Shown here: positions 7,346 through 17,503 of the stretch, piece after piece
How positions within the stretch are numbered: the stretch's first letter is position 1
Layout of the letters: every line of letters begins with the position of its first letter
From: Rhodoluna limnophila
Lineage (GTDB): Bacteria > Actinomycetota > Actinomycetes > Actinomycetales > Microbacteriaceae
Assembly (NCBI GenBank): GCA_945883505.1
Contig: CAMCXL010000004.1
Location: 1 to 64,000 of the forward strand
DNA: 64,000 nucleotides
Reading direction: 5' to 3'
The notes under the pieces: model-generated
Told to the model about the DNA's origin: nothing
Databases searched by the model: none
Seen by the model: the letters and a program-made list of their open reading frames with translations, nothing else
Made by a program: the position numbers and the translations under genes

Positions 7346-7477
7346 CAGGATATTTTGGGGTCACCTCGGTTGATACAAAAAAGTTATTCACAACTAATTG
7401 CTTCGATTTCTATTCGGTATCACGAAGGTCTATCCTCAAAAAACCTCACTTGGGGAACCTAAATAGAAAGAGGAACC

Positions 7478-7918
7478 ATGCGCAAGCCGGACATAAAGAT
7501 CGAAAGCACAGTTTTCTCGCAAGAATATGAAAATCAAAAACACCTGGAATTTGGTCCGGAGTTGCCCAAAACCCCTCCCCTTGAGAATCCAACCGTTTAC
7601 CTCGGACGCATTGCCACAGCAATCAATGAGGTTATCCTGGGCACTCGCCCAGTGGATCAGTTATCGAAGGTTCTAAACGAACACGTCTTTGAATCTCTCA
7701 GAACCAGATCAGCCGCCAGGGCTCAAGCTCGACTTCGTGACAGAAAACAAAACGTAGTTCAGCCAACCGATGTTCTAAAGGTCAGTTATCAGTCTCCAGC
7801 CGAGAACGTTATCGAGTCGGTGGTTTTACTATCCAATCGACAGCGAGCCAAGGCGATAACAATCCGTTTGGAAGGCCAAAACGGTAGCTGGCGAGCTACC
7901 AACATCGGGTTTCTCTAA
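7478..7918 (+). CDS. DUF6459 (Rv3235-like) protein
   Basis: A 146-residue protein resembling the actinobacterial DUF6459 family. The diagnostic block is [20 protein letters not shown] (about 48-67), followed by a basic arginine-rich helix and a C-terminal beta region ([20 protein letters not shown]). The N-terminal 40 residues look disordered. In actinobacteria this gene commonly lies beside secA, as here; the function is unknown, though the fold resembles small adaptor domains. GAGG lies 4 nt before the ATG. Its TAA overlaps the secA TAG by 4 bp on the opposite strand. Confidence 0.75.
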   Translation: MRKPDIKIESTVFSQEYENQKHLEFGPELPKTPPLENPTVYLGRIATAINEVILGTRPVDQLSKVLNEHVFESLRTRSAARAQARLRDRKQNVVQPTDVLKVSYQSPAENVIESVVLLSNRQRAKAITIRLEGQNGSWRATNIGFL

Positions 7919-10611
7919 CCCTTGAAGAAAGAGCTTCCCTTTTCGGGCTTCGCTGACTTGCCGGCCTTCTTGCGATTGGCAGCCTCTTGCTTCCTGGCAG
8001 CAGCCCTGTTGACCGGAGCCTGGTTCACAACCGGCTTCGCGTCTTCAGCGGGTGCCCCGGGAGAACTGTAGGTGAGGTTTCCCTGAGGTCTGATCTGATC
8101 AACCGGTGACTCGTTCAGTGTCACTTCAACGTTGAATAGGTAAGTCACGGACTCTTCGCGAATGGCGCCCATCATCTGCTGGAACATGTCAAAACCCTCG
8201 CGCTGGTACTCAACCAAAGGATCGCGCTGAGCCATGGCGCGAAGGCCGATTCCTTCCTTGAGGTAGTCCATCTCGTAAAGGTGGTCTCGCCACTTGCGGT
8301 CGATTACCGAGAGCACAACGCGTCTTTCTAGTTCGCGCATTGCCTCCTCGCCTAGGGATTCGGTTCTGCGGCCGTACTGAATCTTGGCATCGCTGATTAT
8401 TTCCTTGGCCAAAAACTCTGAAGTTAGTTTTGATCTACTTCCGGCCTCGGCAAGGACCTCGTCGATCTCGATTGAGATTGGGTAGATGGCGCGAAGCTCA
8501 GTCCACAACCCCTGCAGCGCCGCATCGGTATCTTCCTTGGTGGCTAGGGCTGAGCTGGTCAAATACTTCACAGTTTCTTCTAAGAAGGTGTCGACTCGGG
8601 ACTTGATGTCATCGCCTTCTAGGATATGACGACGGTCTCCGTAGATCGCCTCACGCTGGCGGTTCAAAACGTCGTCATACTTCAAAACGTTCTTTCTGAT
8701 TTCTGCGTTCCGACCTTCGACTTGTGACTGAGCACTTGCGATTGCGCGAGAAACCACCTTGGATTCAATAGCGGTGTCGTCTGGAACACTCGAGCGGTTC
8801 ATCAGTGCCGAGGCGGCACCGGAGTTGAATAGGCGCATTAGGTCATCGGTCAAAGAAAGGTAGAACCTTGATTCACCGACGTCACCCTGACGACCGGCAC
8901 GACCACGAAGCTGGTTATCGATACGTCTGGATTCGTGACGCTCGGTTCCAAGAACGTATAAACCACCGACCGACAAAACCTTCTCGGCCTCAACGGCAAC
9001 TTCTTGCTTGATGCGTTCAAACTCGGTGGCCCAGGTGGCTTCGTACTGCTCTGGGTTTTCCTCGGAGTTTAGGCCTTTCGAGCTCAGAGCCTCAACGGTT
9101 AGGAACTCGGCGTTGCCACCGAGCATAATGTCTGTTCCACGACCTGCCATGTTGGTGGCCACCGTTACCGAGCCAAAGCGTCCAGCCATGGCAATGATCG
9201 ATGCCTCACGGGCGTTGTTCTTGGCGTTCAGAACCTCGTGGCGAATACCGCGCTTGGCAAGCAATACCGAAAGGTATTCGCTCTTTTCTACGCTGGTGGT
9301 TCCAACCAGTACTGGCTGCCCCTTGGCGTGACGGCCAACAATGTCTTCCACCACCATGTTGAATTTGACCTCTTCGTTTTTATAGATCAGGTCTGACTGG
9401 TCGAGACGAATCATCGGCTTATTTGTCGGAATTGGAATAACCCCGAGCTTGTAGGTGGCCATAAACTCGGCAGCTTCGGTCTCTGCGGTACCGGTCATAC
9501 CGGCAAGCTTGGTATACAACCTAAAGAAGTTCTGAAGCGTCACCGTTGCAAGGGTCTGGTTTTCAGCCTTAACCTCAACGCCTTCCTTGGCCTCAATGGC
9601 CTGGTGAATACCCTCGTTGTATCTGCGGCCCGAAAGAATACGGCCGGTGTGCTCGTCAACAATCAGCACCTCACCCTTGATAACGACGTAGTCCTTGTCT
9701 TTTTTGAACAGGGCCTTAGCTCTAATGGAGTTGTTCAAAAAAGAAATCAGCGGTGTGTTGGTTGATTCGTAGAGGTTTTCAATCCCTAGGTAATCTTCGA
9801 CCTTCTGGATACCTGGCTCCAAGATTCCAACGGTGCGCTTTTTCTCGTCAACTTCGTAATCGACTACCGGCTGCAAACGCTCAGCGATTTTTGAGAACTC
9901 GTTGAACCAGCGGTTAGCTTCGCCGGAGGATGGACCGGAAATAATCAGAGGGGTTCTGGCCTCATCGATAAGAATCGAGTCGACCTCATCGACGATGGCG
10001 AAGAAGTGTCCGCGCTGGACCAAGTCAGATTTTTGCCACGCCATGTTATCGCGCAGGTAGTCAAAACCAAACTCGTTGTTGGTTCCATAGGTGATGTCCG
10101 CAAGATACTGCTGGCGACGCTCGGTTGGATCTTGACCGGAAAGAATGCATCCGGTTGTCATACCCAGTGCTCTAAAGACTCGGCTCATCAGTTCGGACTG
10201 GTAACCGGCAAGGTAGTCGTTGACTGTTACGACGTGAACTCCGCGACCTGCGATGGCGTTTAGGTAAGCAGGCAGGGTTGCAACCAAGGTCTTACCTTCA
10301 CCGGTTTTCATTTCGGCGATGTTCCCTAGGTGCAGCGCTGCACCACCCATGATCTGAACATCGAAGGGTCGAAGGCCAATTGTTCTGGTGGCGGCTTCAC
10401 GAACCGCAGCGAAGGCTTCTGGCAGAAGATCATCGAGCGACTCGCCGTTGGCAAAGCGCTCTCTAAGGACAGTGGTTTCGTTCTTTAGCTCCTCATCCGA
10501 GAGCTGCTGGAATTCCGGCTCGAGGGCATTCACTGCTGAGGTAAGGGTCTTTAGTTTAGAAAGAACCTTGCCCTCGCCGGCGCGGATAATCTTGTCAAAA
10601 ATAGACGGCAA
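7915..10611 (-). CDS. secA: Preprotein translocase ATPase SecA
   Basis: The motor of Sec export. It has the DEAD-box P-loop MKTGEGKT, the DEVD Walker B ([16 protein letters not shown]), the preprotein cross-linking domain, the second helicase domain with GRGTDI and [11 protein letters not shown], and the scaffold/wing region. The C-terminus is a lysine/alanine-rich tail ending SSFFKG; the zinc-binding SEC-C motif of many SecA proteins is absent. The open frame reaches a TTG at 10623, but GGAG (10621-10618) lies 6 nt before another TTG at 10611, which I take as the start (898 residues). It follows hpf on the same strand. Confidence 0.95.
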   Translation of the reverse strand: MPSIFDKIIRAGEGKVLSKLKTLTSAVNALEPEFQQLSDEELKNETTVLRERFANGESLDDLLPEAFAAVREAATRTIGLRPFDVQIMGGAALHLGNIAEMKTGEGKTLVATLPAYLNAIAGRGVHVVTVNDYLAGYQSELMSRVFRALGMTTGCILSGQDPTERRQQYLADITYGTNNEFGFDYLRDNMAWQKSDLVQRGHFFAIVDEVDSILIDEARTPLIISGPSSGEANRWFNEFSKIAERLQPVVDYEVDEKKRTVGILEPGIQKVEDYLGIENLYESTNTPLISFLNNSIRAKALFKKDKDYVVIKGEVLIVDEHTGRILSGRRYNEGIHQAIEAKEGVEVKAENQTLATVTLQNFFRLYTKLAGMTGTAETEAAEFMATYKLGVIPIPTNKPMIRLDQSDLIYKNEEVKFNMVVEDIVGRHAKGQPVLVGTTSVEKSEYLSVLLAKRGIRHEVLNAKNNAREASIIAMAGRFGSVTVATNMAGRGTDIMLGGNAEFLTVEALSSKGLNSEENPEQYEATWATEFERIKQEVAVEAEKVLSVGGLYVLGTERHESRRIDNQLRGRAGRQGDVGESRFYLSLTDDLMRLFNSGAASALMNRSSVPDDTAIESKVVSRAIASAQSQVEGRNAEIRKNVLKYDDVLNRQREAIYGDRRHILEGDDIKSRVDTFLEETVKYLTSSALATKEDTDAALQGLWTELRAIYPISIEIDEVLAEAGSRSKLTSEFLAKEIISDAKIQYGRRTESLGEEAMRELERRVVLSVIDRKWRDHLYEMDYLKEGIGLRAMAQRDPLVEYQREGFDMFQQMMGAIREESVTYLFNVEVTLNESPVDQIRPQGNLTYSSPGAPAEDAKPVVNQAPVNRAAARKQEAANRKKAGKSAKPEKGSSFFKG

Positions 10612-10673
10612 AGAGCGCTCCAAACAATTGGGAAGTTATTAGCTCAATCTTAGACGATGGGCCTTGGAGCCAG

Positions 10674-11306
10674 CTAGCTCAGGGAAATAACCCCGTAGTC
10701 CCAACCTTTTCGCCTATAAACCACACTCGGCCTCCCAGATTCCTCGTCTAAGAAGAGGTAGAAATCATGCCCGACCAGCTCCATGTGATACAGCGCATCG
10801 TCCACGCTCATCGACACCGAAGGAAACTCTTTTCGCCTTATCACTACCGGGCTTTCACCCATGTCTTTTTCCTCCACAGCCTGCTCGACTGCCTCTGGTT
10901 TTGCTACCGGTAGTAAAACATCGGCTGATACCGGAGTGATGTCTAATGTTGCAAAGTCCGAGGAGCTTAGCTCGCTGGCGGATAAGTTACGGTGTCTACC
11001 GCGGTGAACCTTTAGGCGATCTGAGGCACGGCGAAGCCGCTCCGAGAGTTTTCCAAAGGCAATATCAAAAGCTGCAAATTTGTCCGAGGCTTGAGCCTCG
11101 GCCCGAATGACATGGCCCGGTTCTAGAACTGTTAGTTCTACGCGATCTTCGGGACCAGAGTTTTTGCTGTGGTCATACCTTGTGACCTTAATGTTTAGTG
11201 CGGTAGCCCTATTAGAAAGTTGGGATACCTTAGGGGCTCGATCGGAGACGTAATCTTTGAATCGGTCCGAGACTTGAAGATTTCGAGTTGAGATGTTGAT
11301 TTCCAT
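10674..11306 (-). CDS. hpf: Long-form ribosome hibernation promoting factor
   Basis: A 210-residue long HPF. The N-terminal YfiA/HPF domain (EINISTRNLQVSDRF... to about 100) binds the 30S decoding centre. A linker of about 50 residues follows, then the C-terminal dimerisation domain (DDALYHMELVGHDFYLFLDEE, about 160-210) that pairs ribosomes into 100S particles. An upstream ATG at 11354 is in frame, but the ATG at 11306 matches the family start and has GGAGGAG just before it. It is placed between comF and secA, as in M. tuberculosis (Rv3241c between Rv3242c and secA1). Confidence 0.93.
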   Translation of the reverse strand: MEINISTRNLQVSDRFKDYVSDRAPKVSQLSNRATALNIKVTRYDHSKNSGPEDRVELTVLEPGHVIRAEAQASDKFAAFDIAFGKLSERLRRASDRLKVHRGRHRNLSASELSSSDFATLDITPVSADVLLPVAKPEAVEQAVEEKDMGESPVVIRRKEFPSVSMSVDDALYHMELVGHDFYLFLDEESGRPSVVYRRKGWDYGVISLS

Positions 11307-11385
11307 TTTTTTCTCCTCCAGTCCCAGGCTCCACCTTGAACCTGTTAGTTCCAAGGCTAGACCTATCTTGAGCAGCTCGCATCCG

Positions 11386-12012
11386 TCATGCTCTGGCCTC
11401 GCTAACTACCAGCGCACCCAGCACTATGGCTCCCCCCAGAGAAACTGTTGCCCAGGCCTCGGTGATGGTTGCTCCAGTTGTCACTACATCGTCCACCAAA
11501 AACACTGTCTTCCCAGCAACCGATTGGTTTAGCCTCATGCTGCCCGAAAGGTTTCTAAATCGTTCAGCACTTGATAGACCAACCTGATCGCGAACCTCTG
11601 AACCAAGCAGCAAACAGTTCATCACCTTGGCAGTTGGCACCCGATTGGCCAGTTGCCGAGCCAGCAGCAGGCTTGGCTGAAAGCCTCGCTTGGCGAAGTT
11701 CTGGACTCGACTCGGAGCGGGAACCAAATAGAGGTAGTTGGGCACTTGCAATAGTTCGTTGACCAAAGGCTCCATTAATTGACCGAGCTCTCTAGCTAGG
11801 GCAAATTGCCCCCGGTCCTTGAACGCAATAAGAAGCTTTGCCACTTCAGCTGAATAGCTTGTTGCGGCAAGACCTAAGACCTTGCCCCTTTGAAAAACAT
11901 GCGGCTTGGGCTCAAGGACAAAATCGCAGCCCTGACACAGATTGGGTCCAGGCAGCTCACAAACCGCGCACCGGGAAGGAAAGATCACATCTAGTAAGCC
12001 AGTTTTGGACAT
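11386..12012 (-). CDS. comF: ComF-family phosphoribosyltransferase-like protein
   Basis: A 208-residue ComF/GntX-type protein. Four N-terminal cysteines (C15, C18, C26, C29) form a probable zinc finger. A type I phosphoribosyltransferase domain follows, with the PRPP loop VFLVDDVVTTGAT near 170-182 and the KRGFQPS motif typical of the family. In competent bacteria ComF helps take up single-stranded DNA; in actinobacteria its job is unclear. It lies between lpqB (68 bp upstream) and hpf. Confidence 0.88.
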   Translation of the reverse strand: MSKTGLLDVIFPSRCAVCELPGPNLCQGCDFVLEPKPHVFQRGKVLGLAATSYSAEVAKLLIAFKDRGQFALARELGQLMEPLVNELLQVPNYLYLVPAPSRVQNFAKRGFQPSLLLARQLANRVPTAKVMNCLLLGSEVRDQVGLSSAERFRNLSGSMRLNQSVAGKTVFLVDDVVTTGATITEAWATVSLGGAIVLGALVVSEARA

Positions 12013-12080
12013 TCAAACAGTTTGGCAACCAAGACAGAGGTGAAACCGGTCGGAAACTAAGTTGTTGAAAACTTATTCCA

Positions 12081-13739
12081 CTAGTTCACAGCACTCAGTG
12101 ATCTAGTGTCCTCGCGAACCAACACCCAGCTGGAGCCATTGAATCTATGGAGCTCATCGTTGTTGGTCAAAAGATAAAGCTGAGCGGTGGAGCCCGCAGC
12201 AACTATCTGCCTGGTGTTACTGAGGGCACTAATTATTCTTGAGGTGCCACCCACCGAAACCAAAACGGTATTGGTGAAATCGGCAGTGGAATTCACCACC
12301 GCAACAGTCATCTGATCCACCCAGGCCAGCTGGCTGGGATTTGCGACCTCGGCAGCTATCTCAATTGGTGGTGCTAGCTCGAGGGGAGCGCCCGACTGGT
12401 CTCGGATGATGCCAGAAACCAGAACACGGTTGCGGCCAGCCGATGCAACCAAAACGGCAATTCTGGACCCTTCCGGCGAAATGCTAAATCCTCTGACCGC
12501 TTGGCTCTCAAGCCAAGGTGCCAGCACTCTGGTTTGATTGCCGGTTGAAGGAGTCACGAGAATATTGCTCCCGCGAGCTCGAGTAAAACTCCAAAGATAA
12601 TCCTGCCGATCAAATTCAATGGCGAGGATTCCTGAGCGTGAATCCACCAGCTCAACATCTACCCCCGGGCTTGCCAAGCTCGTTCTAAAAACTCCAGCTG
12701 CAGTTACCGCTGCCAGCCAGCTGGACTGTCTTGAAATTGCAATCTCGCTGGCTGGGTTCAAATCAAAAAAGCTTTTGCCGTCGCTGAAGAAATCTGTTTC
12801 CGAGCTACCGATTGCTTCTAGCCCGGAATCCCCCAAGACAATGAGTGATCTTGCTCCCGGAGTTCTTAGCTCGCCGGCCGGCTCTTCAATTTCTTGACTG
12901 GATCGCTCAATCGATATCGCTACCCGGTCGACGTTTGCCAGCTGCGACAATGTCGCATCCAGCTGAGCCTTTATCAGCGAGCGGTCGGCTCGAGAGGCGA
13001 CCAGTGCTCGAGCTGTTAGGTCAACCAGCGCAACTCCGTCTTCAACGGTCACGGCATCAATCGAAAGCCTGGTTCCGCTTGGAATGGCCGAGATCACAGC
13101 CGGGCGAAGCCAGGCGCTTGGACCACGAAGCAATGCATTGGCAAGCTTGGTTCCGGTTGCCGCGGTGGCTGGGAACCACCGCATCTCGGGAACTAGAAAA
13201 CGCTTTTGTCGATCGACGAAAAATACCGAGTAATCCCGAAACACAACTTCAAAGACCGGTCGAATCAAAACCGTCAGATCCGGTGCAGTGGATAGTCGCC
13301 ACTCACCGCCTTCTCGAACAAACTCGTAATCCAGAATCCGACTCGTCCCAGAAAGTTTTGTTTCATACCTTCCGTCCGCGTCGATCGAGGCTATGACGTC
13401 AACCGTTAGCTGCGCGGCGTTGTTATCGCCAATGGTTACCTGAGGACTTTGGCGCTGGATTAATACCTCTAGGTTGGGATTCCAGGTGGACCTTAGTGAT
13501 TCGCTAAGGAACTCTCTGGCCACCGCGTAGTCGTTTTGCGGGCCAGTACCTGCGGCCAAGAACCCACTCAGTATTTCGGCCTGGCTGGCTCCATCGGTTG
13601 GTGGCGAAGGAGAGTAGTAAAACGACTCGACTTCGGTGCCTGGAGCAAGATCTGGGCCGATACGAACCGGACCAGAAACTGGAAGTGCTGCGCAACCGGT
13701 GAGCGAAATCAACAGGGCAATCGCGGCGAATTTTCTCAC
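12081..13739 (-). CDS. lpqB: Lipoprotein LpqB, MtrAB accessory protein
   Basis: A 552-residue lipoprotein. A short signal peptide ends in the lipobox LTGC (C16). A GerMN domain occupies about 200-285 (LANALLRGPS, GVALVDLTARAL), and the C-terminal half is an LpqB beta-propeller-like region. LpqB is known to bind the extracellular sensor part of MtrB and tune MtrAB signalling. Its ATG overlaps the mtrB stop by 4 bp, so it is translated with the kinase. Confidence 0.93.
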   Translation of the reverse strand: MRKFAAIALLISLTGCAALPVSGPVRIGPDLAPGTEVESFYYSPSPPTDGASQAEILSGFLAAGTGPQNDYAVAREFLSESLRSTWNPNLEVLIQRQSPQVTIGDNNAAQLTVDVIASIDADGRYETKLSGTSRILDYEFVREGGEWRLSTAPDLTVLIRPVFEVVFRDYSVFFVDRQKRFLVPEMRWFPATAATGTKLANALLRGPSAWLRPAVISAIPSGTRLSIDAVTVEDGVALVDLTARALVASRADRSLIKAQLDATLSQLANVDRVAISIERSSQEIEEPAGELRTPGARSLIVLGDSGLEAIGSSETDFFSDGKSFFDLNPASEIAISRQSSWLAAVTAAGVFRTSLASPGVDVELVDSRSGILAIEFDRQDYLWSFTRARGSNILVTPSTGNQTRVLAPWLESQAVRGFSISPEGSRIAVLVASAGRNRVLVSGIIRDQSGAPLELAPPIEIAAEVANPSQLAWVDQMTVAVVNSTADFTNTVLVSVGGTSRIISALSNTRQIVAAGSTAQLYLLTNNDELHRFNGSSWVLVREDTRSLSAVN

Positions 13740-15325
13740 GGACGGGCCTCTGTGCCATCTGAAGCCGACTCCGGCTCTGACCCCTGATCGCTAGGAAGCT
13801 TCAGCGGAGACTCACCAAACTCAGAGCCTTGCACCTTGGGAAGTGTTAGCCGAAAACTTGCTCCCTGACCCGGTCTTGCCCAAACATCAAGTGAACCACC
13901 GTGCAGCAAGGTGTCCTCGAGTGAGATTGCTAATCCAAGACCGGTTCCACCGGTAGTTCGCTTTCTGGCGGGGTCCGCTCTCCAGAATCTGTCAAAGACT
14001 CTTTCTAGTTCAAGCTGTCCCATCCCAACACCACTGTCGGTGACGCTGACGGCAACGGCTTTTTCGTTCACGCCAACCGCAACTACCACCGGTTTGGATT
14101 CGCCGTGCTCAATTGCATTGGCGAGTAGATTCCTAAGTAGCCGCTCAATTCTCCTGGCGTCAAACTCTGCTAAAACCTCTTCACTTGGAAGTTCAATTTG
14201 AATCTTGCTACCGCGATTTTTAGCAAGCGGATCGATTGAAGCAACCGCCATACCCACCACTTGGTTCAGATCATGAATTTCGAGTTCAGCTCTAACAGCA
14301 CCGGCGTCGTAGCGAGAAATTTCAAGAAGGTCATTTAGCAAGGTTTCAAAGCGAACAATTTGACCATTTAGTAATTCAGCTGAGCGCTTCAAGGATGGGT
14401 CGAGGCTGTCTCTGGCCTCAAAGATTAGATCGCCAGCTAGCTTGATGGTGGTAAGTGGTGTTCGAAGCTCGTGGGAAACATCGGAAACAAATCGCTGTTG
14501 CATTTTGGAAACGCTCGCAAGCTTTGTAATTTGCTGCTGCAGCGAATCGGCCATCTTGTTAAAGGATCTGGCCAAAACTGCGATGACGTCCTCGCCCTTT
14601 TCTAACAGGCGAACATCCAAAGCTCCGTCGGCAATCTCCTCGGATACTTCGGCGGCTACTTTGACGGGGCGAACCAGCCAGCCGGTCACGACATAGGCAA
14701 CTCCACCGATGATAAAGATAAGCGCCAGTCCACCAATAAGAAGTGTCTGCTGGACAAAATCCAAGGTCTGCTGCTCGCTGGATAGATCAAACACCAAATA
14801 GAGCTCGTACTTGCCGGCCAAGGGAATCTCAACCGGAGAGCCAACCACAATTCCCGGGCTTAGCTGGGTCAAAGAATCTTCCGAGTTTGTGAGTTGAATC
14901 GACTGATACAAAACTCGGCCGCTACTATTTCTAACCTCGGCGCGGAAGTTCTGGGAAATCAACTGGGTGTCTAAGTCGGCAGAAATTGGGCTCTGTAACA
15001 ACTGAATGCTGGATTGCCCAGGAGTACGAAGTAAGGCAACTCTTCTGGTGTCGGCTACCCCTGTTGCCTCGAGCTTTGGAACCACCGAATTCATCAGGGT
15101 CTGAAGGGCTACTTCGTCATTTACGCTCGAGGCTGCAAAGGTGTTCTGAACATCGATTACGGCAGCTTCCGATTCGGCAAGGACCTGACTGAGCCTTGCC
15201 TCAAATAATCCATTTCCAATCGAGAAGGATAAAAAGCCACCCAGGGCAATAAGTAGCACTCCGGAGAGCGCAACCGTGGTTGCTACCGCCCGAGCTTGAA
15301 CCGAGCGTCTAAATAAACTAAGCAT
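13736..15325 (-). CDS. mtrB: Sensor histidine kinase MtrB
   Basis: A 529-residue membrane kinase. It has two transmembrane segments (about 13-36 and 194-218) with an extracellular sensor between them, a HAMP domain (about 215-268), a HisKA domain with SHELRTP (phosphoacceptor H285) and a HATPase domain with DSGVGM and GGTGLGLAIS. MtrB controls the response regulator MtrA, which coordinates cell-wall and division genes. The gene lies 6 bp after mtrA, overlaps lpqB, and ends in a serine/glutamate-rich tail. Confidence 0.95.
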   Translation of the reverse strand: MLSLFRRSVQARAVATTVALSGVLLIALGGFLSFSIGNGLFEARLSQVLAESEAAVIDVQNTFAASSVNDEVALQTLMNSVVPKLEATGVADTRRVALLRTPGQSSIQLLQSPISADLDTQLISQNFRAEVRNSSGRVLYQSIQLTNSEDSLTQLSPGIVVGSPVEIPLAGKYELYLVFDLSSEQQTLDFVQQTLLIGGLALIFIIGGVAYVVTGWLVRPVKVAAEVSEEIADGALDVRLLEKGEDVIAVLARSFNKMADSLQQQITKLASVSKMQQRFVSDVSHELRTPLTTIKLAGDLIFEARDSLDPSLKRSAELLNGQIVRFETLLNDLLEISRYDAGAVRAELEIHDLNQVVGMAVASIDPLAKNRGSKIQIELPSEEVLAEFDARRIERLLRNLLANAIEHGESKPVVVAVGVNEKAVAVSVTDSGVGMGQLELERVFDRFWRADPARKRTTGGTGLGLAISLEDTLLHGGSLDVWARPGQGASFRLTLPKVQGSEFGESPLKLPSDQGSEPESASDGTEARP

Positions 15326-15331
15326 CTTAGA

Positions 15332-16000
15332 TTATCCGGCCCTATAACCAATGCCTCGAACCGTTGTCACAATCTTTGGGTTGTCTGGATCTTCCTCGAT
15401 CTTGGAACGAAGTCGCTGAACGTGCACATTCACAAGACGGGTGTCGGCTTTGTAGTGATAACCCCAGACTTTTTCTAGCAGCATTTCACGAGTGAAGACC
15501 TGCTTTGGTTTTTGCGCCAGGGTCAGTAGCAGGTTGAACTCAAGTGGTGTCAGGGAAATCTGCGCACCATCTTTTAGCACCTGGTGGCCAACAACATCTA
15601 AAATCAGTGGGCCAATTGAAACCGAGTCTTCAACGCTTGTAATCGGACGAAGCCTGGCCTTGATTCTTGCGGTTAGCTCACTCGGTTCGAAAGGTTTAAC
15701 GATGTAGTCGTCGGCTCCAGCTTCGAGCCCCAGCACAACATCCTGAGTCTCGGTCTTGGCGGTGAGCATGATAATTGGCGTTCCCGAAACATTTCTTATT
15801 TCCCGGCAGACCGCAATGCCGTCCTTGCCGGGAAGCATGACATCGAGTAAAACTAGGTCCGGCTCAACCGATTGAAAAGTTGCCAAGGCAGTATCGCCGT
15901 CAGGACAGTATTCGGGAGTAAAGCCCGCAGCGGTCAGAACAATTCCAACCATTTCCCTAAGGGCATTGTCGTCATCGACGACAAGAATCTTAGGGTTCAT
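15332..16000 (-). CDS. mtrA: Response regulator MtrA
   Basis: A 222-residue OmpR/PhoB-class regulator. The receiver domain has the acidic pocket D9-D11, phosphoacceptor D53 (LLDVMLPGKDG) and K102. The C-terminal winged helix carries LTPLEFNLLL and VNVHVQRLRSKIE. It is essential in several actinobacteria and controls peptidoglycan and division genes. The ATG lies 8 bp after the ahcY stop, so it appears to be co-transcribed with ahcY. The tmk gene found next to mtrA in mycobacteria is absent. Confidence 0.96.
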   Translation of the reverse strand: MNPKILVVDDDNALREMVGIVLTAAGFTPEYCPDGDTALATFQSVEPDLVLLDVMLPGKDGIAVCREIRNVSGTPIIMLTAKTETQDVVLGLEAGADDYIVKPFEPSELTARIKARLRPITSVEDSVSIGPLILDVVGHQVLKDGAQISLTPLEFNLLLTLAQKPKQVFTREMLLEKVWGYHYKADTRLVNVHVQRLRSKIEEDPDNPKIVTTVRGIGYRAG

Positions 16001-16008
16001 GTGTTGTC

Positions 16009-17481
16009 CTAGTAGCGGTAGTGATCAACCTTGAAGGGCCCGGTTGCTGGAACCCCAATATACCGCGCCTGTTCGCTGGTTAACTCGGTGAGTTCTACAC
16101 CGAGAGCCTTGAGGTGCAGCCTGGCCACCTTCTCATCCAAGTACTTAGGGATAAAGTGCACACCCAGTGGGTAGTCCTTTAGGTTAGTGAACAACTCAAT
16201 CTGAGCCAAGACCTGGTTAGAAAACGACGTGCTCATCACAAAGCTTGGGTGACCGGTGGCGTTTCCAAGGTTCATTAGTCGACCCTCGCTCAAGATCAAA
16301 ACGCTTCGGCCGTTTGGTAAAACCCACTCGTGAACCTGAGGTTTGATTTCAATTTTCTTTACCCCGGCAAGTTTACCAATGCCCAGCATGTCAATCTCGT
16401 CGTCGAAGTGTCCGATGTTTGCAATCACCGCGTAGTTTTTCATGTTTAGAACATGCTCGGGAGTAATCACTCTGGTGTTTCCAGTTGCGGTTACAAAGAT
16501 GTCTACTTCTTCGATTACCGATTCGAGGGCTGCAACCTGGTAGCCATCCATAACTGCCTGCAGAGCACAAATTGGATCGATTTCGCTAACGATAACTCTT
16601 GCGCCCTGGCCGGCCATTGCCTCAACGGCACCCTTGCCAACATCGCCGTAGCCGCCAACCCAAACTGTCTTGCCGCCGATTAGAACATCGGTTGCACGGT
16701 TTAGGCCGTCAGGCAGTGAGTGTCTGATTCCATACTTGTTATCAAACTTGGTCTTGGTGACTGCGTCGTTGACGTTGATAGCGGGGAACAAAAGTTCGCC
16801 ACGCTTGAAAAACTCATAGAGCCTGTGAACGCCGGTTGTAGTTTCTTCGGTGACACCGATGATCTCTTCGGCAATTTTTGTGAAGCGGTCGGATGATTCT
16901 TTCAATGAGTCGCGAAGCAACTCAAGAATTACGCCGTACTCTTCGCTGTCGTCGGCACCGGTTGGTGGAACCGATCCGGCAAGTTCAAACTCTCGTCCCT
17001 TGTGAACCAAGAGAGTTGCGTCACCGCCGTCATCCAAAATCATGTTTGGGCCGGTGTAGCTTGCGCCCTCGGCCTCTGCTTCTTTAGACCAGTCAAAGAT
17101 TCTTGAGGTTGCCCACCAATACTCTGGAAGAGTCTCACCCTTCCAGGCAAAAACTGGAACTCCGGCAGGCTGCTCGGCACTTCCGGAACCAACGGCAACT
17201 GCTGCTGCTGCCTCATCCTGAGTTGAGAAAATATTGCAGCTTGCCCAACGAACTTGTGCACCCAAAGCGGTAAGAGTCTCGATCAAAACTGCGGTCTGGA
17301 CTGTCATGTGCAAAGAGCCCGCGATGCGAGCACCCTTTAGGGGCTGGCTAGCCTCGAACTCGGCACGAAGAGCCATAAGGCCCGGCATCTCGTTTTCGGC
17401 CAGACGAATCTGGTGTCTTCCAGCCTCGGCTAGCGACAGGTCGGCAACTTTGAATTCAACGGAGGTCTTTGGTTTCAGCAT
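16009..17481 (-). CDS. ahcY: Adenosylhomocysteinase (SAH hydrolase)
   Basis: A 490-residue NAD-dependent enzyme that splits S-adenosylhomocysteine into adenosine and homocysteine in the methyl cycle. The N-terminal substrate-domain block ([12 protein letters not shown]), the Rossmann motif GYGDVGKG, the conserved [10 protein letters not shown] and GHFDDEID segments and the C-terminal KVDHYRY are all present. AGGTGG lies directly before the ATG. It sits between manB and mtrA with a 22-bp gap upstream; no SAH riboswitch would fit there. Confidence 0.96.
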   Translation of the reverse strand: MLKPKTSVEFKVADLSLAEAGRHQIRLAENEMPGLMALRAEFEASQPLKGARIAGSLHMTVQTAVLIETLTALGAQVRWASCNIFSTQDEAAAAVAVGSGSAEQPAGVPVFAWKGETLPEYWWATSRIFDWSKEAEAEGASYTGPNMILDDGGDATLLVHKGREFELAGSVPPTGADDSEEYGVILELLRDSLKESSDRFTKIAEEIIGVTEETTTGVHRLYEFFKRGELLFPAINVNDAVTKTKFDNKYGIRHSLPDGLNRATDVLIGGKTVWVGGYGDVGKGAVEAMAGQGARVIVSEIDPICALQAVMDGYQVAALESVIEEVDIFVTATGNTRVITPEHVLNMKNYAVIANIGHFDDEIDMLGIGKLAGVKKIEIKPQVHEWVLPNGRSVLILSEGRLMNLGNATGHPSFVMSTSFSNQVLAQIELFTNLKDYPLGVHFIPKYLDEKVARLHLKALGVELTELTSEQARYIGVPATGPFKVDHYRY

Positions 17482-17503
17482 CCACCTATTATCCCCCGAA
17501 TCT

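Noticed and set aside
7391-7399. TTATTCACA, a DnaA-box-like 9-mer in the 7346-7477 gap
   Set aside because: One copy only, no cluster, no AT-rich unwinding region and no dnaA nearby. It does not support an origin.
17482-17503. Possible SAM/SAH riboswitch before ahcY
   Set aside because: Only 22 bp lie between manB and ahcY, too short for an aptamer.
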